Below, one piece after another: positions 33,862 to 43,625 of a DNA stretch of 64,000 nt. The translations under genes were made by a program, and so were the position numbers. The notes under the pieces are model-generated. The model saw nothing but the letters and a program-made list of their open reading frames with translations, did not search any database and was not told the DNA's origin. Numbering within the stretch: the first letter of the stretch is position 1; each line of letters begins with the position of its first letter. Location of the stretch: the NCBI GenBank assembly GCA_035771175.1, contig CM069607.1, forward strand, positions 16,810,001-16,874,000, given 5' to 3'. Origin of the DNA: Paratinospora sagittata. Taxonomy: Eukaryota > Streptophyta > Magnoliopsida > Ranunculales > Menispermaceae.

Positions 33862-36800
33862 GCTTAGCATGCACTGGGACCCTTCCCTTTCCTTTTTCTT
33901 TCGGCCTCCTCATCCTTCTTGGATCCACTGGAACTCGGTGAGGAATTCTTGGGTTTCTTTGGTGCTTGTGGTCTTGAAGAACCACGTGTGCTCCGTCTCA
34001 CACTGCTGACAGATTCATCAATTACAATACCCTTCCTAGATTTTTAAATGAACTTTTCATGAGCATGCTTGGAAACACCAAATTAAAATTGATCAAGAGG
34101 TGGACCAGGTTTGAAACCTTTTGCTTTTCGTTTTGCAAGACCTTGAGCAAACTCAGGAGAAAGTGTGGGACATTCAAATTCTGTCCTGATTGGTTGCTTG
34201 GGTTTAGGATCTGGGAAAGTTTCTAATGAGGAATCTGGGGGTGGAGACACTCTTCGAATGATTCTATGCAATAGCTCTTCATCCAATTCATCTTCATCTT
34301 CACATTCTAATATTCCAAGAAGATTATCAGACTCGTGAGGTCTTTGAGGACATGTGAAGGCTGGAGCCCGTGGTGTAGGTGGAATTCTGACACCATTCTT
34401 CTTCAACAGATGAAAGAGCATTGTAAAGTGTTTCACGCTAGAGGCAATATACCAAACAGTATAATGCATCCTACTGTTTATTGCCTTGAAGAGGTCTTCA
34501 AAGAAGCCTACGACTCCTTCCACTTGATCTGCAGCTTTGATGATAGTATAAGACAGATCCATAATGGTTTTGGCAAGGAAAGGCTCTTGTTCTCCAAGTT
34601 TTGTAATTTCTCAAAAGCATGAGTAACCAAGTCTAGAATCTTGGTTAGTCTATCATCCTCTGTTGGCGTTGGCCTTGCAATATCTAAATTCTCCTTCAGA
34701 CTAAAGATGGCCTGCAGCATCGGATCAAGCGTTGTCTTGCTTGTTACTTGATCTAAGATAGCGTCCAAAACTGATTGTAAAGTTTCAGAATTGGATTTAT
34801 CTTTAGAGGATTCAACCATTTTACTTCTCAAGCTTTCAATTTCTTTAAGAATCTTTTTCAAAGCCTCTTCAGTTATAATACTGGCAGCAGGACTTGGCGT
34901 ACTTGGCATTGTGCGACTCTGTAGATCTTGAGGTCTGGCTGGAGGTTGCTGAGGAGCAGCCAATCTTGGGGGAATAGCAGCAACAAAGGAATTGATGAAT
35001 TTTTTGATCTGTCGTATGTCCTCCTGAATATTCTTCATAAAATCATCAAGGGATGATGATGGAGTAGAGCTCAATGTAGGCAGGATTGCATGACACTTAA
35101 TTGTCTGTCTATTTGTTAAGACAACTTCTCTAGCAGTTCAGTTGCCTTGATCATGTGAAAGTTAAATTATTTTATCTCGTTGATTTTAACTCTCTCTTGA
35201 GATTTCAGAGACTCTCGGACTTCTGACAATGTCTCATTTCTTAACTGAATTTGACTTTGTTCAAAACAAGTCATTAGTTGAGACATAACAAAATCTGATC
35301 TTTTCTTACTCGTCTGAGAAAGTCTTCCTCTCTAAAGAATGTATCATTTGACCGGCTTAATGAAGGATAGGACGGTGACTCATGATTAGATAATCCCTCA
35401 TGACTATGGTCCATTTCATCTTATCCTTGGATCTCATTATTGGTCTCATGAAAATCTTCAACATGATCCTTTTCATCAACCTCTTCATTCATGTCATCTC
35501 CCTGATAGGGTACGATAACCAAATCATAACCCTCTGAATTTTTACATTGCACACCATCAGACTCATTTTTCTGTGAGTCATGAGATTCCATTTATATAGG
35601 AATATCAAATGGAGATGGCGATCTAAAGATGGTCTTATCTAAGTCCTCACAGACTCTTTCTTTGGTGATGTCTTCCATGATTGCATCAAAGGTTTTCGAC
35701 TCAGGCAGATGTTCTTCAACAACAACTTGAGAAATCTGGATCACCTTTTCCACTAGATGTCTTTCAGAATGAACAACTTGTTCTACATGTTTAATTTCTA
35801 CATCATCAATTGAAAGATGCTCTGGAATAACTGTGGGAACAACTTCTTCTTATGCAGCCTATTCTTCATGAGTGGTAGAAGCTTGGGCAGCTTCCTTTAC
35901 TATTGCTGAGACATCTTCTTCTCTTGTTTCATCTTTTCCACTGGATTCACCTTCAAGTGGAACTTCTGACATTGGAAACCATCTTTCCAAAGCAGGGACA
36001 TAAGTGTATCTCATCAATTTAACAGTGGTTTGACCAATGCAATTGTATCTGCTAGTTTCCTTGAAGTTTTCTCCACTAAAATCGATGCCACATCTCTCTA
36101 ATAGAGTAGTGAAGTGCATACCAAGTGGCAGACCTCCCCCCTACTAACCACTGTATTCATTACATGCATGAGAATGTGGGCGAGATTCACTTTCTTCTTC
36201 TCTAGAATACACCAGATTAAGAATAATTCTAAATCATTCACATTACCCCTGCTGCCGGTCTTAGGCTGAATAATGTGAGCAATGATGTTGTGGTTGATTC
36301 TGGGAATGAGTTCAAAGGACTAGTTGGTAAGGTTCTTGTCAACATAAGAACGATCATTTTTCCTAGAAACAAGATTGAGAGCGGCAAGGCTGTTGTAGCT
36401 TGGATACTGAACTTTATTTTTGATAAATGAAAGTTTGTGAGCACTTTCATCATTTGGCAAAGAGAATGCTTCAGACAAGAATCTGAGAGAAATTTCAATA
36501 GATTTTCCCTTTACCACTGATTGTTTTGAGAGTTCAGAGTCGAGTTTATTGACCATGTTTGCATACAATTGTCTGACGAGGTTGGGGTACCATATTGAGT
36601 TTAAAGTAAGTAAATCAATCCAACCTTGGAACTCAAATAGAGAGAAAATGTCTAGATGAGAGTTGATGAAAAAGTCGAAATCAACATAGCTTCCATCAAT
36701 CACAGCTCGGTTCATGAGCTTTTTTGGCATTATCTCATTTTCTTCTCATCTGAAAAGAAGAAGGTAGGTGAGGTGGTTCAAATGCGATTTCGGTAGAAGG

Positions 36801-36947
36801 TGTAGGTACGGATGTTGTGGGTTCCTCAACCAGTTCGGCTTGAGTTGGTTCAGTTCTTGGTCTCACACTCCTATCTGGAGGTGATGATGGCGACACAACT
36901 CGCTTCCTTGCAGAAAATGGGCGAAGCTTTCCGGGTTTGGGTCCCAT
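33862..36947 (-). pseudogene. Sirevirus env-like ORF (about 1000 codons, several breaks)
   Basis: ATG at 36947 (MGPKPGKLRPFSARKRVV). Then: a Ser/Pro-rich basic N-terminus; a conserved domain in the style of plant transposon and sirevirus envelope-like proteins (FEFQGWIDLLTLNSIWYPNL, VRQLYANMVNKL, IEISLRFLSEAFSLP, about 36600-36450; NVNDLELFLIWCILEKKKVN, about 36240-36180; HFTTLLERCGIDFSGENF, about 36110-36060); an acidic Glu-rich region; a helical, coiled-coil-like part (EEALKKILKEIESLRSKMVE, about 34870-34810); MDLSYTIIKAADQVEGVV (34562 on); and a Lys/Arg-rich tail (ERKRKGKG) near 33880. At least three frameshifts (about 36733, 36160, 34560) and stops, one a TAG for Gln at 36320. Function unknown; sireviruses are not known to be infectious. 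Confidence 0.72.
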
Positions 36948-37127
36948 TGACAAAAATAAATGAAAGAATATGAAGAACTGAAATAACAAGACAAGGACTG
37001 ATACAATAGAGAATAGAAGATTCAGAAACAAACAGAGAACAACTGAGGCGAGTTCAGGTAAGTTCTTGTTGAAGCGTCCTAGGGCACAAAGGTGGAAAGT
37101 AACAACTGAGTTACAAAAGTTTGATTT

Positions 37128-37140
37128 TATAGAGAGAAAG
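37128..37140 (-). promoter_or_regulatory. TATA-type promoter ahead of the env-like ORF
   Basis: The minus strand reads CTCTCTATAAAATC about 185 bp upstream of the env-like ATG, followed by a pyrimidine-rich leader that looks like a 5' UTR and contains TTGTTATTTCAG, a possible splice acceptor. Upstream, at about 37220-37240, lies GTAGGACGCTACTC, similar to the hairpin units of sirevirus U3. Read as coding, the leader gives a hydrophobic stretch in frame with the ORF, so a longer start cannot be excluded. Confidence 0.45.
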
Positions 37141-37554
37141 CGATAAGCTCGCTCCTGACACACACTCCAGCATGTGACACTTCCTAGTCACTAAAGGCAG
37201 TTTATGTTATTTTTCATTTGTGACCGAGTAGCGTCCTACTTCTGACTAGCGATCATCATCGACTAGAGCTAATGTACGCGTTAGAGTTCTCACTTGTCGA
37301 TATCATTCTTCAGGATATTAAACATTGCTATTTGTTAGATTTGACCAAATAGCCTTACGTAACGCATGGTTGAACAATATCATAAGTTATACACCATTAA
37401 CCATTCCATAATAATTTGAACATGAAGAAATTGTTTGAACATTCTAAGCATTGCATGATTAAAGACAATCATTTGTCACTGATAAGAATATTTTGATAAT
37501 AGCATTTGTGATGAGATAGACTTTTATACCTTTGCATAGTTTTTGACTTTTACC

Positions 37555-37809
37555 TCATGGTACTGCAAAGTCCTCAATTAGAGCACTCTGTCTCAATTTG
37601 AAGCAGCTGAGATAGTTCATTATCTTTGTCCTCCACGCTGACTTCTTTATTGACATTCTATCATAAGGTTTTTTATTGAGCGTTCTGGATGTGCTTGCTG
37701 AGGATTGATGACACAGAGAGTGTATATCATTAGCTAGTTCACTTACACTCCTAGTTGGTAAATTTGCAAGAATGCCTTTTATCTCAGATGACGTTTCTAT
37801 CCCACTCAA
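37555..37809 (-). CDS. Unknown small ORF between gag and env-like ORF
   Basis: An open frame of 84 codons (MSGIETSSEIKGILANLP, then SELANDIHSLCHQSSASTSR, ending LIEDFAVP). I do not recognise it. It is rich in Ser, Lys and Leu, with no clear membrane segment. It lies in the place where pol would be expected and may be a remnant of a larger reading, a piece of gag C-terminus, or chance. Confidence 0.25.
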   Translation of the reverse strand: MSGIETSSEIKGILANLPTRSVSELANDIHSLCHQSSASTSRTLNKKPYDRMSIKKSAWRTKIMNYLSCFKLRQSALIEDFAVP

Positions 37810-37915
37810 AATATAATCAATTTTTGAAAACTGATTTCAAATGGATTCGAGAACTCGTTTATAAAATCTATTTTATATTTCCAGTTCTCATGAAAACTTT
37901 TGAAAAAATATTGTA

Positions 37916-38731
37916 CTAAAGTAGAAGAGATAATGTTTTTCCAAAGTGTTCAAATTCATTTACAAGACGTATAAAATGTTGCTGGTTCTCATGAACAGAC
38001 TCATTTTCTAGAACCCTAAACTGAGCTATTGACTCTTCTAATATTCTAACTTGGTTTCTAGTTTCACCCCTTCTTTCCATTGTTTGCAAGAGATCACAGA
38101 GCTCTTTTAAATTCATTTCCCATGGTTCAACAGATTCAGCTAACGTAGTCAGCTTATCATTCCATCTCTTTGGAAGCTTGCCACAGAAATATACTAAAGA
38201 TATTTCGGCAGGTATTTCCTGATTCAGTTCTTGCATTTTGTCAAGAATGGATTGATATCTGTTGCATGCCGTATCAAGAGATTCATCTTCTGATATCTCA
38301 AAAGCATCGAATAGTCTATCAGACTCTTTGAGCTTTTCATCTCTAGTGTACATCTTTTCACAATGAAGTGATTTGAGAGTTTCCTAAATCTCCTTGGCAC
38401 TCTCAAGATGAACTACCCTTTTTACTTCTTCCTCGGGTAGAGAATAATACAAGGCATAGACAGTTTGAGCATTAAGTTTATCATTTCGTCTTTCTTTATA
38501 TGTTCAAAGCTCAATAGGATTGTTGGGCATGGTGTAACCATTTACAACCATTTCCCATAGACTGATATCCTTAGATCGTAGAACGGATTTCATTCTTATC
38601 ATCCAATCTTCAAACTAGTCTTTATTGAACAGAGGTGGTCTACTGAAGGTTGACCTACTTCCATGACCGTTCCTTTGGTCATTGCCATTGACATCAAAGA
38701 AATTGTGAAGTTTCTTTGAAAATCAACACTG
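37916..38731 (-). pseudogene. Sirevirus gag pseudogene, no zinc knuckle
   Basis: From just after the PBS: SRPPLFNKD-stop-FEDWMIRM and SLWEMVVNGY (DUF4219-like N-terminus), then YALYYSLPEEEVKRV, ETLKSLHCEKMYTRDEKL and ESLDTACNRYQSILDKMQEL (UBN2/gag-polypeptide core), then a helical C-terminus (LLQTMERRGETRNQVRIL, HFIRLVNEFEHFGKTLSL). Stops fall where Trp is expected (IEL-stop-TYKERR, KEI-stop-ETLKSLH). The first in-frame Met is unclear. The long open part, 38353-37916, is 145 codons. The reading is lost after 37916, without CCHC motif or pol. Confidence 0.87.
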
Positions 38732-38744
38732 CTCTGATACCAAT
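38732..38744 (-). promoter_or_regulatory. Primer-binding site ATTGGTATCAGAG
   Basis: The minus strand reads ATTGGTATCAGAGC directly after the LTR end CCAACA; initiator Met tRNA type. Confidence 0.9.
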
Positions 38745-40454
38745 TGTTGGCCCAGATATGTCCAAGAGGGGGGGTGAATTGGACACTTAGACAATTTAAA
38801 AAAATAGCAATGGCAGAAATAAAGTGCAGAATTTAAAAAAATATGCACAGTCAATTTATAGTGGTTCGGCTACTTGCGTACGTCCACTACCTAATATCCT
38901 CAGTTAGGATTTTGAACTTTATCACTAAGGGATTCTCTTACGGGTGAGAATCAAACCGTTACACCTTTTCTCAACTTGCGGGTGTGAGAACAACTATTAC
39001 ACTGTTCAGCTTACAGGCGTGAGACCAACCTATCTCAACTTACGGGTGTGAGAATTACCGTTTCTCAACTTACGGGTGTGAGACGACCTGACTTTGTTGA
39101 ATATAAAATATCAACTCAGTAGTTTATCTAACTACTGTTACGACCTTGATATAGTATATAGGATATGAAATTGAATACAACTGTATCCTATGAACTATCA
39201 CTCAAATTACTCTTTCAGCAAGAATAATATAAGTTAAAACAGTGTTGAACGATTTGAGTGAAAACAGTTCAAAACTTTAAATAGATTTTCAGATAAAGAT
39301 AGAAAGTTAGGTCAGTATGAAAATATTTTGAATACGTAAAGTCTCAAAGAAAACTACTGTGAAAACAGATCGACTTAAACGTTTTCTTTGACCAGATGAA
39401 AATTCGACTAACTTTCAAAAAGTGTTTTAGCTCAGAGAATTTTCGATGCTTAACAAATTGTTAAGTGTTTGTATTTATAGACTTGTAGAGATGAAGCTGT
39501 TGTTCATTTGAATTTGAATTTCAAATATGAACGTTTACTCACAATAACTAGCATATACCAAGAAAATGGCAACTGCACAATTCATGAAAATTCTGTTTTT
39601 CTCCAGATACACGAATAAGGAAAGTTTTAAAATATGTGGTTCGTGATTCAGAGAATATCTCTTACAAATAAAGAAAATTGATTTTGTACAAAAAGTTGTT
39701 CTGAACTATTAAAAGCAGTTTAAAACAATGTTTAAGCGCGGTGACAGATGGTGAGCATCCTGAAAACAATGTTTAAGCGCGGTGACAGATGGTGAGCATC
39801 CTGAAAGTTACTTAAGTTGATTCTAAAATTGAGGGCGTTCCTACATAAGTAGCGTCCAGATAATTCATTCAACTTATAACTTATTAGCGTCCTTAAAGAT
39901 AGAAATCACTTAAAGATAAAAAGATCTTTCAGCGAGCTGAAAGTAAGTTAGCATCCTGACATTCTCATAGGTTGATAAAAAAAGGTTACTACTAACAAGT
40001 AAGCGTCCTTATTAATCAATTCAACTAAACCTTGAGTGTCCTAACATTTTATTAGTGTCCTAACTAATCAAGTCCAGGAGGGCGCTGCTAAAACATTAGC
40101 GTCCTGAAAGTTTTTATTAAAACGATTTTTGATTTCTCAATTAAAACTCAATAAAACATCATTGTTTTTTTAATCAAAGCAAATACTTTGAAAATCATAA
40201 GGTACAATTAAAATGTTACAATCAAAATATGCAAATGATAAAAATCTTGCTGAAAGTAAGATGATTGTTAGACTTTACATTTTAAGTACTGACAGACTCG
40301 AAACTTTACTTTGATGTTCAATAGGCTTGTGATCACAGTTCTTTTATCTTGATTCTTGATAAATCTGAAACACTTGACAAGATCATTAAATAGACCAACT
40401 GGAGATATTTGGAACCATTAAAACATTCATGTCATAGGGTTCATTGAGATAACA
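38745..40454 (-). mobile_element. Sirevirus 5' LTR (1710 bp)
   Basis: The minus strand starts TGTTATCTCAATGAACCC at 40454 and ends CTTGGACATATCTGGGCCAACA-type sequence at 38745. U3 hairpins lie at about 39770-40100, the TATA box GTCTATAAATAC at about 39472-39484, and four TCTCAACTTRCGGGTGTGAG units at 38963-39083. A perfect 41-bp tandem duplication lies at 39722-39803. Confidence 0.92.
39722..39803 (-). repeat. Perfect 41-bp tandem duplication
   Basis: AAAACAATGTTTAAGCGCGG...GAGCATCCTG is present twice without a difference (39722-39762, 39763-39803), so the duplication is recent compared with the rest of the LTR. Confidence 0.9.
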
Positions 40455-40459
40455 ATACC

Positions 40460-41462
40460 GACTCAACCTGGTCTAGCGGAGGTGGCGCTGCCAGGCATTA
40501 CAAGGAATATAATGAGCTCCCTTCCCCATTCGTGGACGAGATTATTCGACATCCCCTTCCGAAGAACGTCAAGACCGTAGTCGTAAGTCTGTATGATGGA
40601 AAAGGAGATCCCCAAGACCACATCGAGAACTCCAAGTCTTGGATGGACTTCAAGGGGTATGATGACCCAACTATGGGCAAAGTATCCCGAATAAACCTCA
40701 AGAGCCCAACTCAAAAATGGTACTGAAAGCTTCGACGAGGTTCGATTTACTCTTTCATCACTTTTTTTACAAGTTTGTGGAGCACTTTGTAAGGCGAGAT
40801 AAGCGAGAGAAGCCGATGAACAACCTTCTAGCCATCAGGCAGAGACCTGAAGAAAGCCTCAAAGACTACCTGTACCAATTCGACAATGAGGCAAAACAAG
40901 TTGACGATTTTGACGACCATGTTGCTCTCATCCCTTGCGAAGTAGGTCTCCGAGCTAGTAAGTTCTACTACTCATTCGGAAAGAAAAAATCTTAGACCTA
41001 TAAGGAACTTCTGTGTCGGGCCACAAAGTACATCAATGTTGATAAATGAAACGAGGCCAAGAGAGCAAATGAGAGACCCGTCAAGGGGGTCTGAGTAGAT
41101 AAAGAGACGAACAAGAGGAACCAAAGGAAGACTATAGCGGCGGCAAGAGGTCCGATTCTAATCGGTGGGATCAAAGGAATGACAAGACACCTCAGAGTGT
41201 CCACACTACCTACACACCTTTGAACACATCTCGAAAGCAAGTGTTGCTAGAGATCCAAAATCAAGATTATGTACGTTGGCCGAAGAAGCTGCATACTTCG
41301 GTAGAACAAATAAATAAGAAGAAATATTGTTGGTACCACCAGGACCACGATCATATTAGTGACCAGTATTATGAACTAAAAGAAGAGATCGAGACGTTGA
41401 TCCGCAAGGTTCACTTGAAGGAGTTCGTCGAGAACTCTGAGCGGAAGGGAGGTGAAGCTTGA
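40460..41462 (+). pseudogene. Retand gag, central and C-terminal parts
   Basis: Resumes the gag begun at 32289. Parts: LPSPFVDEIIRHPLPKNVK, VSLYDGKGDPQDHIEN (about 40520-40640); FVEHFVRRDKREKPMNNLLA, PEESLKDYLYQFDNEAKQV (about 40770-40930), the retrotransposon gag core; and after a frameshift YTPLNTSRKQVLLEI, DYVRWPKKL, KKYCWYHQDHDHISDQYYEL (about 41210-41400), the Retand CxxH-DHxH-type zinc motif in which the last Cys is Tyr. Stop TGA at 41461. No protease or RT follows. Confidence 0.88.
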
Positions 41463-41519
41463 GAGAAACTCAGCCTCATGAGTGTCCTAGGTCATAACCT
41501 TGGTTTTTCTTAACCTCAC

Positions 41520-43080
41520 ACGCTAGATAGCCAATATCTTAGTAACGAGACGAGTCTTCCTCTTTTAGTTATCATTCTAGCGACAACCCTCTTAGCGAGG
41601 ATGTGTCGTATGCTTCCGATTCTTTTCATGTAGGAGGGGATTTGGGAGATGATGGTGTAGAGTATGAGATGCGGGGTGAGGTTATTTCTAGGCCAGCCTT
41701 TGCCGCCCGTAATATGCATTTTTTATGACCGCAAAGGATGTTCACAATGTGTTTTATGAGTATGGGGTTCCTTCATCTATTAGATTCAAGGCTCCTGAGC
41801 CGAATGAGAGGGCTTACTCTTTGTGTCATCGCAGGGAGATTGCTCTTAACAAAGGCATGTTTGTTCATGGACTTAGGCTTCCCCTTCATCTTATCTTAGG
41901 GGAGTTTTTTGTGAAACTGGAAGTTGCACCCACCCAGTTGTGTCATTGGGTTTGAGGGGTGTCGGTTAGTTGCTTATCTTTGTGGATGAAGCATGGTTTG
42001 GAGGACTTTAGTCTTAGAGAATTCCTGTACTGTTATAAGATAGTTTAACATGGTCAATCTTGTGGTTGGTATGATTTTTTACTGCATTGTCGCGAGAAGT
42101 TGATCGAAGGTAATGTTTGATATGGTACTTCTTGGAGGAGTTAGTGGTTTTTCATTAGCAGGGCTTGGGTGGACGAGGGCCTGAAGCCCTGGATTCGTCG
42201 AAAGTATCACTTTCTTGGTAAGGAAAAGGGGAGGATCTTGTTGTATGTAGGTACCACACGCCGCCCCCGTATTTCAATGGAGTTGGAAGAGAGGATCGAG
42301 CATTTTTGCAATTTGTGATCGTCTAAGCGTGCCTTTATCGAGTTTACTTCTTCAAGTCGCCTTATCGTTTTATAGGTGGCTGCTGATCTTAGCCCTCCCC
42401 ATTGTAAATTAAGTGGTCATTGTTATGTTCTGTCGCACTTAGCATTTTTTTTGTTCCATTAATTGCTTATTTCTTTTGCAGTGATTCCAATGTCTGGTTC
42501 TTCGACTCCTACGGGCTTTCCTCATCGCCCTCGTTCCAGGTTGAGGATGGCTCTGGCTCCAACGTTGTCGGATGAAGTTGAATTGTTTCTTGCTCGAACA
42601 TGATTGATCTGGAAAGCTTACGGCCCGACCTCTGCTCAATCTAGCCAAGTTGGATCTGCTACCTAGCCTCTGATCCTGTGACCAGCCCGGCTCCACCTGC
42701 CCCTTCGTCCAGGAAAGGGAAAAAGAAAGTCTTGCCAAATTCTTCATCACCAATAAAGAAGAAGGCTTCCCACCTTGGATCTGCTGGTCATATCCTTATA
42801 GAGGAGGCTGAGGATTATGTTGAGTATGTGAGTCAAGGTTCCAAGGTATGTGTGAAAAGTACAAAAGCCCAAGAAATGTGTGACGCCGAGCTTGAGCCTC
42901 TGTGGGAAGATGTGATTGTTCAATTGACTCAATTGATTTTCTCAATGTTTTCCTTTTATATTTTCTCTTTTGTCATTTAATTTTCTTAAGATTTTTAACA
43001 TAAGTCGTTGTTTTGCAGGCGACCTACGCGATGAGTATTGCTCAGGAGAAGTTGAATGCAAGGCTGCAGGAAGTGGAGCA
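41520..43080 (+). pseudogene. Transposase_28-like additional ORF with intron-like breaks, 5' part
   Basis: Readings SEDVSYASDSFHVGGD, DVHNVFYEYGVPSSIRFK, GMFVHGLRLPLHLILGEFF, LEVAPTQLCHW, FFISRAWVDEGLKPWIRRKY resemble the 'putative gypsy type transposon' domain (Pfam Transposase_28) carried as an extra ORF by Tat elements. The next segment (MSGSSTPTGFPHRPRSRLR, KGKKKVLPNSSSPIKKK, LIEEAEDYVEYVSQGS) is preceded by CTTATTTCTTTTGCAG at about 42466-42481, and the last one (AMSIAQEKLNARLQEVE) by TTGTTTTGCAG at about 43009-43019; both look like splice acceptors. Stops are mainly TGA for Arg. It is split at 43080 and resumes at 55888. It may belong to the plus Retand (sense) or the minus one (antisense). 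Confidence 0.6.
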
Positions 43081-43625
43081 TGTTGGCCCAGTATTATAGT
43101 CCAAGAGAGGGGATGAATTAGACTTGGCGGATTTCCGCGTTACCTAAACAGATAGAGTGCGCAATAGGTAACAATCAAAATAAATAGGAGCAAAAAAAAA
43201 ATGGACACAACGATTTAGAGTGGTTCGGTTCCCCTTGAACCTACGTCCACTACCTAATCACCACGATCAAAACTTTCCAATACGCTATTGACTAGTCAAC
43301 TTACGAGTGTGACTATAAGCCATTTACACTAACCAACATAAGGGCTTGGTTAGAAAGCCACAAACGCGAACCTACGGTTTGGTTAGAAAGCCACACACAT
43401 TAACCAACACAAGGGCTTGGTTAGAAAGCCACACACTAGCCTACATAAGGGCTTGGCTAGAAAGCCTCATTGTAACCAACTTGCGGGTGTAGTGACGAGC
43501 TGTATAAGTATATGGTATAAACTCGGTTGATCAACACGTCAACAATACATCAAGATTAAAAAAGATAGAGAGAAGTGTTCTAAAACACTCAACAATATTA
43601 AGCATACAATCTTGAATGAGTAAAT
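43081..43625 (-). mobile_element. Copia LTR fragment, minus strand, left part
   Basis: In plus orientation it begins TGTTGGCCCAGTATTATAGTCC, the reverse complement of a sirevirus-type LTR end. It contains an array built on AACATAAGGGCTTGGTTAG (about 43285-43490) and ACGTCCACTACCTAA. It is interrupted at 43625 by a solo LTR and continues at 47390. Confidence 0.75.

Larger units (their letters stand above)
32783..40454 (-). mobile_element. Complete sirevirus without pol (7.67 kb, duplication ATACC)
   Basis: A Ty1/copia element of the sirevirus group, flanked by ATACC at 32778-32782 and 40455-40459. On the minus strand: 5' LTR (40454-38745), PBS, gag (38731-37916), an unknown ORF, an env-like ORF (36947 to about 33862), PPTs, and 3' LTR (33542-32783). 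There is no trace of the gag zinc knuckle, protease, integrase, RT or RNase H in the 5.2 kb interior. It therefore could only have moved using enzymes from another element. It interrupts a Retand gag. Confidence 0.9.

Noticed and set aside
33862..36947. The env-like ORF as evidence of an infectious plant retrovirus.
   Set aside because: It is broken in several places, the element has no pol, and envelope function has not been shown for sirevirus env-like proteins.
33862..36947. The same ORF as a captured host gene.
   Set aside because: Its conserved domain is found repeatedly in plant retrotransposons, so an element origin is simpler.
42439..42753. Ser/Arg-rich ORF on the minus strand at 42.4-42.75 kb.
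   Set aside because: Antisense shadow of the additional ORF on the plus strand.
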